From Ensifer sp. PDNC004 (lineage in GTDB: Bacteria > Pseudomonadota > Alphaproteobacteria > Rhizobiales > Rhizobiaceae), in assembly GCF_016919405.1 (NCBI RefSeq), contig NZ_CP070353.1, positions 1,302,001-1,366,000 on the forward strand: a DNA stretch of 64,000 bases, read 5' to 3'. Below, one piece after another: positions 56,661 through 64,000 of this stretch. The position numbers and the translations under genes are program-made. Numbering within the stretch: position 1 is the stretch's first letter; every line of letters starts with the position of its first letter. Under the pieces are notes generated by a model. That model worked only from the letters and a program-made list of their open reading frames with translations, had not been told where the DNA came from and made no database searches.

Positions 56661-58253
56661 ATGCCGATACTGTCTCGAGAACGGTCGTTCCCGGAGGCGG
56701 CGTCCGGACAACCCCATGACATGAGAATAAAGAGCAGCGTAGTGTCCCAAACCGGTTTTTTTGATCTCGCGAAGCGCCCGTTCGGCGCTCTTTCAAAGAT
56801 GGTAAAGCGGGTCGTCCTGGCAGGCACCATTGCCTCGGTCGCCTTTGTGTTGCCCGGCTTTGCGGCGTCGACCTACGCCAATCCCAAATATTCGGGCATC
56901 GTCGTCGATGCCAAGACCGGCAAGATCCTCTATGGCGAGGATGCCGACGAACTGCGCTATCCGGCGTCTCTCACCAAGATGATGACGCTCTACCTTACCT
57001 TCGAGGCACTCGAAGCCGGCCGGATCAGCAAGTCCACGCAGATTCCCTTCTCGAAGAACGCGTCCGCGGAACCGCCGTCGAAGCTCGGCGTGCGCGCCGG
57101 CCAGTCGATCACCGTCGAGCAGGCGATCCTTTCGCTCGTCACCCGGTCGGCCAACGATGCCTCCACGGCGCTTGGCGAGTATCTCGGCGGCTCGGAGCAG
57201 CGCTTCGCCCGCATGATGACGAACAAGGCGCGCGCGCTCGGCATGACGCGCACGACCTACCGCAACGCCAACGGCCTGCCCAATCCGGAACAGCGCACCA
57301 CCGCACGTGACCAGGCTCGCCTCGGTCTCGCGCTCCGCCAGCATTTCCCGCAGTATTACGACTATTTCTCCACCCGCAGCTTCCGCTTCGGCAAGCAGAC
57401 CATCGGCAACCACAACCGCCTGCTCGGCAATGTGCGCGGCGTCGACGGCATCAAGACCGGCTACACCCGCGCCTCCGGCTTCAATCTCGTGACCTCGGCC
57501 CAGATTGACGGTCGCAGCATCGTCGCCGTCGTCATGGGCGGCACCTCGGGCGCGAGCCGCGATGCGCAGATGCGCCGCCTGGTCGCGAAGTACATGCCGG
57601 ACGCGTCGCGTCGCGGCAACGGCAACCTGATTGCCGAGACGAAGCCGACCCCGGTTCCGGCAGAAGAGACCCAGGTTGCAGCCGCAGCGCCCGTTGCCGA
57701 GACGCCGGTCGTCACGGCCGTCGCCACAGGCCACGACCTGCCCAACACCGGTCCCGTTCCGGACTTCCGCTACAATGGTGAAAGCGCCAGCAGCGTGCAG
57801 ATGGCCTATGCCGGCAACAAGCGCGCATCGGACAACCCTGTCCTTTCCTCGAAGATCGTTCCCAACACGCTCGACGCACAGAGCCTGAAGCTTCGTCAGC
57901 CCGCGACCGCAGCGATGGTCGACACGCAGATCACCCATTCCGTGCCGAAGAAGGCAGACGCTGCCGCCAAGGCAGAGCCCGCCGAAGTCGCAAAGGCCGA
58001 GCCGATGCCGGCTCAGCCGCAGGGCTGGGTGATCCAGATCGGTGCCACGCCGGACAAGGACCAGGCCATGACGCTGCTCGGCAACGCCAAGGACAAGGGC
58101 GGCAAGGCACTTCGCAACGCGCAGCCGTTCACCGTTGCCTTCGGCCAGGTATACCGCGCCCGCTTCGGCGGCTTCGACGACCAGAATTCCGCAATCAACG
58201 CCTGCAAGGCCTTGAAGAAGAAAGGCATCTCCTGCTGGGCCAGCCAGCAGTAA
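56661..58253 (+). CDS. D-alanyl-D-alanine carboxypeptidase with SPOR domain
   Basis: A penicillin-binding peptidase of the DacA/PBP5 type, with about 530 residues. The active-site motifs are YPASLTKMMTLY (SxxK), VTRSANDASTALGEYL (SxN) and DGIKTGYTRASGFNL (KTG). An Ala/Pro/Glu-rich linker leads to a C-terminal SPOR domain (GWVIQIGATPDKDQAM...ARFGGFDDQNSA), which binds denuded glycan at the septum. The start is uncertain: ATGs at 56661, 56721 and 56799 are possible, and the last begins right at the signal segment (VVLAGTIASVAFVLPGFAAS). Confidence 0.9.
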   Translation: MPILSRERSFPEAASGQPHDMRIKSSVVSQTGFFDLAKRPFGALSKMVKRVVLAGTIASVAFVLPGFAASTYANPKYSGIVVDAKTGKILYGEDADELRYPASLTKMMTLYLTFEALEAGRISKSTQIPFSKNASAEPPSKLGVRAGQSITVEQAILSLVTRSANDASTALGEYLGGSEQRFARMMTNKARALGMTRTTYRNANGLPNPEQRTTARDQARLGLALRQHFPQYYDYFSTRSFRFGKQTIGNHNRLLGNVRGVDGIKTGYTRASGFNLVTSAQIDGRSIVAVVMGGTSGASRDAQMRRLVAKYMPDASRRGNGNLIAETKPTPVPAEETQVAAAAPVAETPVVTAVATGHDLPNTGPVPDFRYNGESASSVQMAYAGNKRASDNPVLSSKIVPNTLDAQSLKLRQPATAAMVDTQITHSVPKKADAAAKAEPAEVAKAEPMPAQPQGWVIQIGATPDKDQAMTLLGNAKDKGGKALRNAQPFTVAFGQVYRARFGGFDDQNSAINACKALKKKGISCWASQQ

Positions 58254-58329
58254 CGACGAAATTTGGCGGCCGGATGTGTTTGTTTTTCGGCCGCCTTCCT
58301 CGGATTTGTACAGCGTAACGAGGTTAAAC

Positions 58330-58599
58330 ATGGCAATGAACGAGAACGTTCCGGGTGTCACCCCGCTGCCGGGGCGACGGGCTAAACCGTCGCGCATCAA
58401 TCTGCACCCCCTGCACGAGGCGGCCATGCGCATCGCCGATCTCGGCCTCAATCGATCGAAGGCCAAGACACGCGATCTCGTCGGCATGCTCTTGACGCAC
58501 GGGGCGCGCGCCTGGCGCTCGACCCAGCCGCGCGCCGGCATCCACCTTCACGTGACGGCGCCGAACCGGCGCCATCCGCTGAAGATGCGGATCACCTGA
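58330..58599 (+). CDS. Small basic conserved hypothetical protein
   Basis: An 89-residue, highly basic protein with the middle part HEAAMRIADLGLNRSKAKTR and DLVGMLLTHGARAWRSTQPR. It lacks cysteines, membrane segments and known domains. A good Shine-Dalgarno sequence (gaggttaaac) and a strong following terminator (58614-58635) suggest that it is a real, independently expressed gene. Nucleic-acid binding is possible, given its charge, but not shown. Confidence 0.7.
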   Translation: MAMNENVPGVTPLPGRRAKPSRINLHPLHEAAMRIADLGLNRSKAKTRDLVGMLLTHGARAWRSTQPRAGIHLHVTAPNRRHPLKMRIT

Positions 58600-58613
58600 A
58601 CATCCACAGTTCG

Positions 58614-58635
58614 AAAGGCGGCTACGGCCGCCTTT
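58614..58635 (+). terminator. Rho-independent terminator after the small basic protein
   Basis: A 9-bp stem (aaaggcggc / gccgccttt) with a tetraloop (tacg), followed by further T residues. It begins 14 bases after the stop. Confidence 0.85.
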
Positions 58636-58768
58636 TTGCATTCTGGCTGGGTGATGGTGCGGCCTCGGTGAAGCCGCTTCGCGCACGGTCGAGTGCGAAA
58701 GCGGGCACTGCTTTCAAGGAACACGCTGGTTGCCGCACGATTGCAAAGGTACCGGCGGCACAGGAATT

Positions 58769-59206
58769 CTAGAGAAGTCCGAGTTCCGCCAGTTCGCGCC
58801 GCAATTCGAGCGGCATCTCGGAACCGCTGCCCGAGAGCGACGCCAGGTCGCGCGGGGCGTCCTTGTCGGTCAGGTAACGCCAGCCCTGGAACGCACGGCG
58901 CGGCTGCAGTTCCGTCTCGACCACTTCCGGACCCAGCAGCAGATTGCATCGGCCGATGCCTTCGCCGTCGGTGAAGGTCTCGATGCCGATCAGCGGCTGG
59001 CGCGCCTGCACGCTGCCCTTTATCACCCAGTAGAGCGAACCGCCTTCGAGCAACTCCTCCACGCGCTTGGGCACCATGCGCGTCGTGTGGAACGAGTGCG
59101 GCTCCAGGCCAGCGGCCATGGCAGCCATTGCCTTGCGCGAAACCCATTCGCGCAGGTCCTCGATCGATTCCGCTCCGACACAGAGCTTTATGAGATGTAG
59201 AGACAT
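58769..59206 (-). CDS. DUF1489 family protein
   Basis: A 145-residue cytosolic protein of the DUF1489 family, restricted largely to alphaproteobacteria. Recognisable are HLIKLCVGAESIEDLREWV and the conserved GGSLYWVIKGSVQARQPLIG and RAFQGWRYL segments. The function is unknown. The start at 59206 was chosen because it begins at the family domain (MSLHLIKLCVG). Confidence 0.88.
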   Translation of the reverse strand: MSLHLIKLCVGAESIEDLREWVSRKAMAAMAAGLEPHSFHTTRMVPKRVEELLEGGSLYWVIKGSVQARQPLIGIETFTDGEGIGRCNLLLGPEVVETELQPRRAFQGWRYLTDKDAPRDLASLSGSGSEMPLELRRELAELGLL

Positions 59207-59311
59207 GGTTTTTTTGAACACCCGTCCGGCCGTTGCGGTCAAGCGGCCAGACGTCGTTCATCCACAATCACCGTAACACGCCCGGTCGATACACCGACGT
59301 TCGGGCTTCAC

Positions 59312-59335
59312 GAGGCCTGCAAGCTTGCAGGCCTC
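59312..59335. repeat. 24-base palindrome overlapping the sdaA stop codon
   Basis: gaggcctgcaa and ttgcaggcctc form a near-perfect palindrome that includes the sdaA stop codon. No U-tract follows, so classical terminator function is unlikely, but a stable mRNA 3' hairpin is expected. Confidence 0.5.
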
Positions 59336-60734
59336 AACATTCGACGACGTTGACCGCTAGACCGCCGGTCGAAGTTTCCTTGTACTTCTCGTTCATGTCG
59401 ACGCCCGTCTGCCGCATCGTCTCGATGCAGGCGTCGAGCGGCACGAAATGCTTGCCGTCACCCTTGAGCGCCAGGGAAGCGGCCGTTACCGCCTTGACCG
59501 CGCCAAGCGCATTGCGCTCGATACAGGGCACCTGCACGAGGCCCGCCACGGGATCGCAGGTCATGCCGAGGTGATGCTCGAGCGCGATCTCGGCGGCATT
59601 TTCGATCTGCTCCGGCGTCCCGCCCATAACGGCGGCAAGGCCGGCCGCCGCCATCGCGGACGCCGAGCCCACCTCGCCCTGACAGCCGACTTCTGCGCCG
59701 GAAATCGAAGCATTGTGCTTGATGATGCCGCCGATCGCGGCAGCCGTCAGCAGATAGTCGCGAATGCCTTCCTGGTCGGCATCGTCATGGAAATGCATGT
59801 AATAGCGGATCGTCGCCGGCACCACGCCAGCGGCACCGTTGGTCGGCGAGGTGACGACGCGGCCGCCGGCAGCGTTCTCCTCGTTGACCGCCATCGCGTA
59901 AACGCTCAGCCAGTCGTTGGCGAGCAGCGGATTGGCCTTGTTGGAACGCCACTCTTCCTGCAGCTTGTCGTGGATCGAGCGGGCGCGGCGGCGAACCTTC
60001 AGGCCGCCGGGCATGATGCCGTCCTGGCTCAAGCCCCTGTCGATGCAATTGCTCATCGCACCCCAGATGCGGTCGAGTCCGGCGTTCAGTTCGTCCGGCG
60101 ACATCGTCGCCTCTTCGTTCGCCCGCTTCATCTGCGCGATCGTCAGGCCGGAGCGCGCAGACATATCCAGCATTTGCTGTGCCGAGGAGAACGGGAACGG
60201 CACCTTGACGCCCGTCGCCTTGTTCTTCGAGGCGCGCATGGCCTCCAGTTCCGTGTCGGTCACGACGAAACCGCCGCCGATCGAATAGTAGATCCGCTTC
60301 AACAGCAGCCGGCCGTCACGGTCGAAGGCGGAAAACGACATGCCGTTGGCATGGCCGGGGAGCGGCACCTTCTTGTCGAAGATCAGATCGGTCTTCGGCT
60401 GGAACTCGTAGGACGGATGGCCCGGCGGCGTAATGCGGCCCGTGCGTTCGACCTCGTCGATCAGGGCATCCATGCGATCTGGATCGACGAGATCCGGGCG
60501 CTCGCCGACCAGGCCGAGGATCACCGCCCTGCCCGTTCCATGGCCGATGCCGGTATGGGCGAGCGAACCGTGCAGGCTCACCTTGATCGCGGCGACGGCG
60601 GCGTGGGACGGACGCGGCCAATCATCGGAAAGGATGAGATCGAGAAAGCGATTGGCGGCCGACATCGGCCCCATCGTATGCGAGCTCGAAGGCCCGATAC
60701 CAATCTTGAACACGTCGAAGACGGAAAGAAACAT
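59334..60734 (-). CDS. sdaA: L-serine ammonia-lyase (iron-sulfur type)
   Basis: Deaminates L-serine to pyruvate and ammonia with a 4Fe-4S cluster. It has 466 residues, the one-chain form. The start ([20 protein letters not shown]) and the cluster cysteines ([38 protein letters not shown]) are clear. The upstream 355 bases hold an inverted repeat tcgcat/atgcga (60970-60983) that may be regulatory. A palindrome overlaps the stop codon. Confidence 0.95.
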   Translation of the reverse strand: MFLSVFDVFKIGIGPSSSHTMGPMSAANRFLDLILSDDWPRPSHAAVAAIKVSLHGSLAHTGIGHGTGRAVILGLVGERPDLVDPDRMDALIDEVERTGRITPPGHPSYEFQPKTDLIFDKKVPLPGHANGMSFSAFDRDGRLLLKRIYYSIGGGFVVTDTELEAMRASKNKATGVKVPFPFSSAQQMLDMSARSGLTIAQMKRANEEATMSPDELNAGLDRIWGAMSNCIDRGLSQDGIMPGGLKVRRRARSIHDKLQEEWRSNKANPLLANDWLSVYAMAVNEENAAGGRVVTSPTNGAAGVVPATIRYYMHFHDDADQEGIRDYLLTAAAIGGIIKHNASISGAEVGCQGEVGSASAMAAAGLAAVMGGTPEQIENAAEIALEHHLGMTCDPVAGLVQVPCIERNALGAVKAVTAASLALKGDGKHFVPLDACIETMRQTGVDMNEKYKETSTGGLAVNVVEC

Positions 60735-60969
60735 AAGCTGCCTGCCCCGGAGACTGACCCGCGACGCACGGGCATGATCGCCCGCCGCCGCATTCACGAT
60801 TGCCTCGATACCACGCTTCATGGTCCATGCGAACCGGCGCCGTATCCTCATATTCACTGAACGATTTTATCCTCAGATCGGTGCCGATTTAAGGACATTC
60901 ACCAGCAGATATAGGAACGAAGCCTAAGCGATCCCATGGCCGGCGCTCAGGCGGTCAACCGACATTCGA

Positions 60970-60983
60970 TCGCATCCATGCGA
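60970..60983. promoter_or_regulatory. Inverted repeat upstream of sdaA
   Basis: TCGCAT and ATGCGA are perfect 6-base arms around CC, 236 bases upstream of the sdaA start. This is a plausible site for a dimeric regulator; no regulator can be identified. Confidence 0.3.
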
Positions 60984-61030
60984 CATCGTCGCCCGCGTAT
61001 GTTCCGGCGAGCCGTAGCCCGGAATCAAAA

Positions 61031-61059
61031 ACGGCGCGGCTCTTGGGAAGCCGCGCCGT
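61031..61059 (-). terminator. Rho-independent terminator of the 33-residue protein gene
   Basis: acggcgcggct pairs with agccgcgccgt across a short loop, and a T-run follows on the minus strand (the A-tract ending at 61030). It starts 31 bases after the small gene's stop. Confidence 0.8.
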
Positions 61060-61089
61060 CAATCAGTGGACTTGTCTAGAAACTAGATA

Positions 61090-61191
61090 TCAAAGGCCGC
61101 CGAAAAGATAAGCAAGAACAAGAACGCCAGCGAAACCAGCTACGGCGCGAGCAGTCACGCCCCAGCAAGACTTCTGAATTGTATTGTCCAT
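61090..61191 (-). CDS. 33-residue membrane protein
   Basis: MDNTIQKSCWGVTARAVAGF begins a peptide whose rest is one hydrophobic helix (about residues 17-33) ending LFGGL. A Shine-Dalgarno sequence (ggagacatc) precedes the ATG by the right distance, and a strong terminator follows, so it is an independent gene rather than a chance frame. I recognise no family; a single-pass inner-membrane peptide is the straightforward reading. Confidence 0.75.
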   Translation of the reverse strand: MDNTIQKSCWGVTARAVAGFAGVLVLAYLFGGL

Positions 61192-61472
61192 GATGTCTCC
61201 GAAACACTCTCAACGGCCGCGGGCAGCACAGTAGGCGCCCGCGTCTGGGGCCATGCATATTGAAGAAAGCGTAAATGCGCAATGGGGGAATGTGGCGGAA
61301 AAGTGTCCCGCTTCGGCGCTCCTCCACACGATCCTGGTGAAAACCCCTCAATTCCCCGGCAGAGGCGAAGAGAAATTCCGCCGCATTTTCATCACAGTAG
61401 TTGACGCGTCGCCGATTCAGACGCCGCCCCGGCCACCTTGCAATTTCCAAAAGCCATGCCAAAAACACGTGT

Positions 61473-62165
61473 ATGACCTTCGAAGATTACATAGCACTTG
61501 TCGTGTTTATCCTGCTTTGGGCGGGTTTCAGCTGGGCGACCGATGGCACCCGCGGCTTCAAACGCGTGAGTCTCACCCGTCTCATGAACGAGCATCGCGG
61601 CCGCTGGATCCGCAATTCGCTGAACCGCGACCTGAAGATGATCGACACGCAGATCATCGCGGGCCTGCAGGCCGGCACCGCCTTCTTCGCCTCGACCACC
61701 ATCTTCGCGCTTGGCGGCTGCTTCGCGCTCCTCGGCGCGACCGAACAGGCGCAGATGATCTTTGCCGACATGCCCTATGTCTTCCATGGCGGGCGCACGG
61801 CCTTCGAGCTGAAGGTCGGCGGCCTCACCTGCCTGTTCGGCTACTCCTTCTTCAAGTTCGGCTGGTCCTACCGGCTGTTCAATTATTGCTCGATCCTGAT
61901 GGGCGGCATCCCGATGACCGCCGACATGCAGCGGGATCGACATGCCGCGGAAAAGGCGGCCGAACGGGCGATCCGCATGAACGTGCTCGCCGCCAAGCAT
62001 TTCAACGCCGGTCTCCGGGCGATCTTCCTGTCGATCGGCTATCTCGGCTGGTTCATCAGTCCCTATGTGTTCGTGGCGCTCACCGTCTTCGTCATCTTCG
62101 TCTTGACCCGCAGACAGTTCTTCTCGGAAGCGCGGTCGGCGCTCCTCCAGGACGCGACACCCTGA
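61473..62165 (+). CDS. DUF599 family membrane protein
   Basis: A 230-residue protein of the DUF599 family with about four membrane segments. Typical parts are TFEDYIALVVFILLWAGFSW, HRGRWIRNSLNRDLKMIDTQ and GLTCLFGYSFFKFGWSYRLF. The function is unknown. The start at 61473 begins at the family domain; an earlier in-frame start is unlikely. Same strand as the two following membrane enzyme genes. Confidence 0.88.
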   Translation: MTFEDYIALVVFILLWAGFSWATDGTRGFKRVSLTRLMNEHRGRWIRNSLNRDLKMIDTQIIAGLQAGTAFFASTTIFALGGCFALLGATEQAQMIFADMPYVFHGGRTAFELKVGGLTCLFGYSFFKFGWSYRLFNYCSILMGGIPMTADMQRDRHAAEKAAERAIRMNVLAAKHFNAGLRAIFLSIGYLGWFISPYVFVALTVFVIFVLTRRQFFSEARSALLQDATP

Positions 62166-62292
62166 CGATCCGCGCGCCCGGCGCGCCGAACGCCGACTTG
62201 CAGCCACAACGTTCCATCAGCAATCAAGGACGCGTGCCTGGCGCAAGCCAGGCCTGCCACTCTTCCTCACGCCAACAGGATGGCGAATACCC

Positions 62293-63300
62293 ATGTCCGA
62301 TATCCATGTGACCGCACCGGCAGCAGAGACCCCCGCGAAACCGACAGGCAGGCGGCTCGCCTTCATCGATGTCGCGCGCGGTGTGGCGCTGCTTGCCATG
62401 GCGACCTATCACTTCGTCTGGGACCTCGAGTTCTTCGGCTATGTCGCTGCAGGCACCGCCGGCACCGGCGGCTGGAAGATCTTTGCGCGGCTGATTGCCA
62501 GCAGCTTCCTGTTTCTTGCCGGCTACAGCCTCGTGCTCGGGCAACGGCCGACGATCCGTATCGACGCGTTCCTGCGCCGTTTCGCCAAGATCGCTGGCGC
62601 CGCAGCGCTGATCACGATTGCCACCTATTTCGCCTTTCCGGACACGTTCATCTTCTTCGGCATCCTGCATGCGATCGCCGCGGCGAGCCTGGTCGGCCTG
62701 ATCTTCCTCAGGCTTCCTGCCGTCGTTTCCTTCGTTGCAGCCGCCGCGGCCATCGCAGCCCCGCTCTATCTGCGATCACCGATTTTCGATGCCCCCTGGC
62801 TCTGGTGGGTCGGCCTGTCGGAAACGCTACCGCGCTCCAACGACTACGTGCCGCTGTTGCCGTGGCTCGGGCCGTTCCTGCTCGGCCTAGGTACCGCCAA
62901 GCTCTTCCACGCGCGGCTGGTGTCCGCGCTCGCAAGCCGGCCTTCCACAGATGGCAAGGGGCGGCTGTGGATGACGGCCCTCGTCTTCGGCAGCCGTCAC
63001 AGTCTGGCCATATACCTCATTCACCAGCCCGTGCTCATCGGACTGGTCTATCTCTTCTCGCTGATCTCTCCGCCGACACTGCCGGATCCCAAGGAAGCCT
63101 ATCGCAGCAATTGCGTTGCGGCCTGCAACCAGGGCAATCCGGCTGTGCCGTGCGACAGCTTCTGCGGCTGCACGCTCGACCGTCTGGTGGAACAGAACCT
63201 GTTCGATAGTCTGAACAGGGGAGAGATCAACGTCAGCACCGATGAACGCATTGCGCGAATCGCACAGCAATGCACAATGAACGTGCAATCAGGGGACTAG
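62293..63300 (+). CDS. DUF1624 (heparan-alpha-glucosaminide N-acetyltransferase-like) protein
   Basis: A 335-residue polytopic membrane protein (about 8 segments) with the DUF1624/HGSNAT-like catalytic region: RRLAFIDVARGVALLAMATY with YHFVWDLEFFG at the N-terminus and GSRHSLAIYLIHQPVLIGL near the C-terminus. It ends in a soluble tail with six cysteines (SNCVAACNQGNPAVPCDSFC, GC, QQC), probably periplasmic and disulfide-bonded. Substrate unknown. The isoprenylcysteine methyltransferase-like gene follows after 3 bases. Confidence 0.88.
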   Translation: MSDIHVTAPAAETPAKPTGRRLAFIDVARGVALLAMATYHFVWDLEFFGYVAAGTAGTGGWKIFARLIASSFLFLAGYSLVLGQRPTIRIDAFLRRFAKIAGAAALITIATYFAFPDTFIFFGILHAIAAASLVGLIFLRLPAVVSFVAAAAAIAAPLYLRSPIFDAPWLWWVGLSETLPRSNDYVPLLPWLGPFLLGLGTAKLFHARLVSALASRPSTDGKGRLWMTALVFGSRHSLAIYLIHQPVLIGLVYLFSLISPPTLPDPKEAYRSNCVAACNQGNPAVPCDSFCGCTLDRLVEQNLFDSLNRGEINVSTDERIARIAQQCTMNVQSGD

Positions 63301-63303
63301 GAC

Positions 63304-63777
63304 ATGAATGCCTATCGTGCCAAGCCGCTGAACTTCCCATGGCCGGCCCTCCTCTACGGGGTCGCCACTCTTGCGGCGCTCATCCTGGCGCGACATTTTC
63401 CCATTCCCGTCGCCCATGGCCACGGTTGGTTTCCCTGGATCAGCGGCGGCATCCTGATGGTCGTCGCCGTCTGGCTCGATCTCTGGGCGGTCAAGACGCT
63501 GCTCGACCGCCACACCGCCGTCCTTCCCTCTCGGTCGGCAACCTGCCTCGTCACCTACGGGCCGTTCCGCTTCACACGCAACCCGATCTATCTCGGCTAC
63601 ACTTTGATGATGATCGGCTTTGGTCTGGCGACGCTCAATCCCTGGTTCTTCATCACGGCGATCACAGCGGTCATGCTGACGACGCTCCTTGCCATCCGCA
63701 ACGAGGAGCGACACCTGCTGTCTCGCTTCGGTTTCGAGTTCGAGCGCTACTGCCGGCACACCAGCCGCTGGATCTGA
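63304..63777 (+). CDS. Isoprenylcysteine/phospholipid methyltransferase-like protein
   Basis: A 157-residue membrane methyltransferase of the ICMT/PEMT-like family. The signature is YGPFRFTRNPIYLGYTLMM, followed by NEERHLLSRFGFEFERYC. About four membrane segments. Substrate unknown; phospholipid, isoprenoid or other alkyl methylation is possible. Start follows ggggactagg and lies just after the DUF1624 stop, suggesting a shared operon. Confidence 0.85.
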   Translation: MNAYRAKPLNFPWPALLYGVATLAALILARHFPIPVAHGHGWFPWISGGILMVVAVWLDLWAVKTLLDRHTAVLPSRSATCLVTYGPFRFTRNPIYLGYTLMMIGFGLATLNPWFFITAITAVMLTTLLAIRNEERHLLSRFGFEFERYCRHTSRWI

Positions 63778-63857
63778 GCGCAGGCGCGGCTGCGCGCAGC
63801 AAAAAGGGCAGCGCGAACGCTACCCTTCAAAATATCCAGAGATAAACCAGCGAACCT

Positions 63858-64000
63858 TTAGGTGCCGACGCCGATTTCGGCCAGACGCGTCAGGCATGCC
63901 TCCTCGACATTGTCGAGTTCCGTCAGCGTATCGTCGATGTCCTTGCGCTTCTGGCGCAGCTCTTCGCGCTTTTCCTCGACGCGCGACATCAACAGCTGAA
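63858..64000 (-). CDS. C-terminus of a probable MerR-type regulator (5' end outside window)
   Basis: Only the last ~46 codons are inside. They encode an acidic-basic coiled helix, VEEKREELRQKRKDIDDTLT, followed by ELDNVEEACLTRLAEIGVGT and the stop at 63858-63860. This resembles the dimerisation helix of MerR-family regulators. The DNA-binding half lies outside the window, so the assignment is tentative. Confidence 0.4.
   Translation of the reverse strand, partial: QLLMSRVEEKREELRQKRKDIDDTLTELDNVEEACLTRLAEIGVGT

Larger units (their letters stand above)
60735..61089 (-). other. 355-base region upstream of sdaA
   Basis: Besides the terminator of the small membrane protein (61031-61059), it contains the 14-base inverted repeat tcgcat-cc-atgcga (60970-60983), a candidate operator for sdaA. 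No other gene is supported. Confidence 0.5.

Overview
The window is GC-rich chromosomal DNA of a Rhizobiaceae alphaproteobacterium, most like Sinorhizobium/Ensifer. The grounds are the fused ispDF gene, an E1-beta pyruvate dehydrogenase subunit with its own lipoyl domain, the gene order tpiA-secG-pyrG / kdsA-eno-ftsB-pdhABC-lpd-lipA-ispDF, and protein families common in this group (DUF2336, PAS_5, DUF1489, BTLCP proteinase). I saw no rRNA, tRNA, CRISPR array, insertion sequence or prophage. The assignment to genus rests on remembered gene order and was not checked by search.

Layout. 1-1510 (+) holds the end of ispDF and pncC. 1498-11079 (-) is a long pyruvate dehydrogenase/lipoate unit: ftsB, pdhA, pdhB, pdhC, an SGNH esterase, a GNAT enzyme, lpd, a GlsB-like stress protein, lipA, a P-loop kinase-like protein and a Coq10/RatA-type START protein. 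11226-14368 (-) is eno, kdsA and a VOC protein. 14549-20640 looks like accessory DNA between kdsA and pyrG: a 56-residue lipoprotein, a methyltransferase, a tightly overlapping (+) phospholipid operon (acyltransferase, CdsA-like, 4-TM protein, CDP-alcohol phosphotransferase-like), a DUF418 protein and a broken alpha/beta hydrolase. 20748-23917 (-) is pyrG, secG and tpiA.

24064-27579 holds small enzymes, including a cytochrome b561/YceI pair. 27616-33381 (-) is a five-gene operon that looks like a polyprenyl-phosphate pentose pathway: a HAD-UbiA fusion, a DprE1-like FAD oxidoreductase, an ArnE/EmrE-like membrane protein, an extended SDR and a class III aminotransferase. 33508-44067 includes parE, two SDR/GNAT-type enzymes, DUF2336, a flavin reductase/nitroreductase pair and an acyltransferase. 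44147-48148 (-) is thrS and the unit IscU-like/yidD/DUF2267/DUF1697. 48489-50942 (+) is folE behind a structured leader, hisI and a patatin-like lipase.

51075-64000 has a CBS protein, a rhomboid protease, a PAS_5 protein behind a sigma-54-like site, a tandem-PilZ protein, a BTLCP proteinase, a D-Ala-D-Ala carboxypeptidase with a SPOR domain, sdaA, a 33-residue membrane protein, three membrane enzymes and the end of a probable MerR regulator.

The most unusual items are: the phospholipid operon, whose CDP-alcohol phosphotransferase has substituted active-site residues; the DprE1/HAD-UbiA operon; a probable small RNA with a strong intrinsic terminator between the rhomboid and PAS_5 genes; the folE leader; and two small proteins (33 and 56 residues) that are easily missed. 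Many regulatory calls are by-eye motif matches and are scored low.
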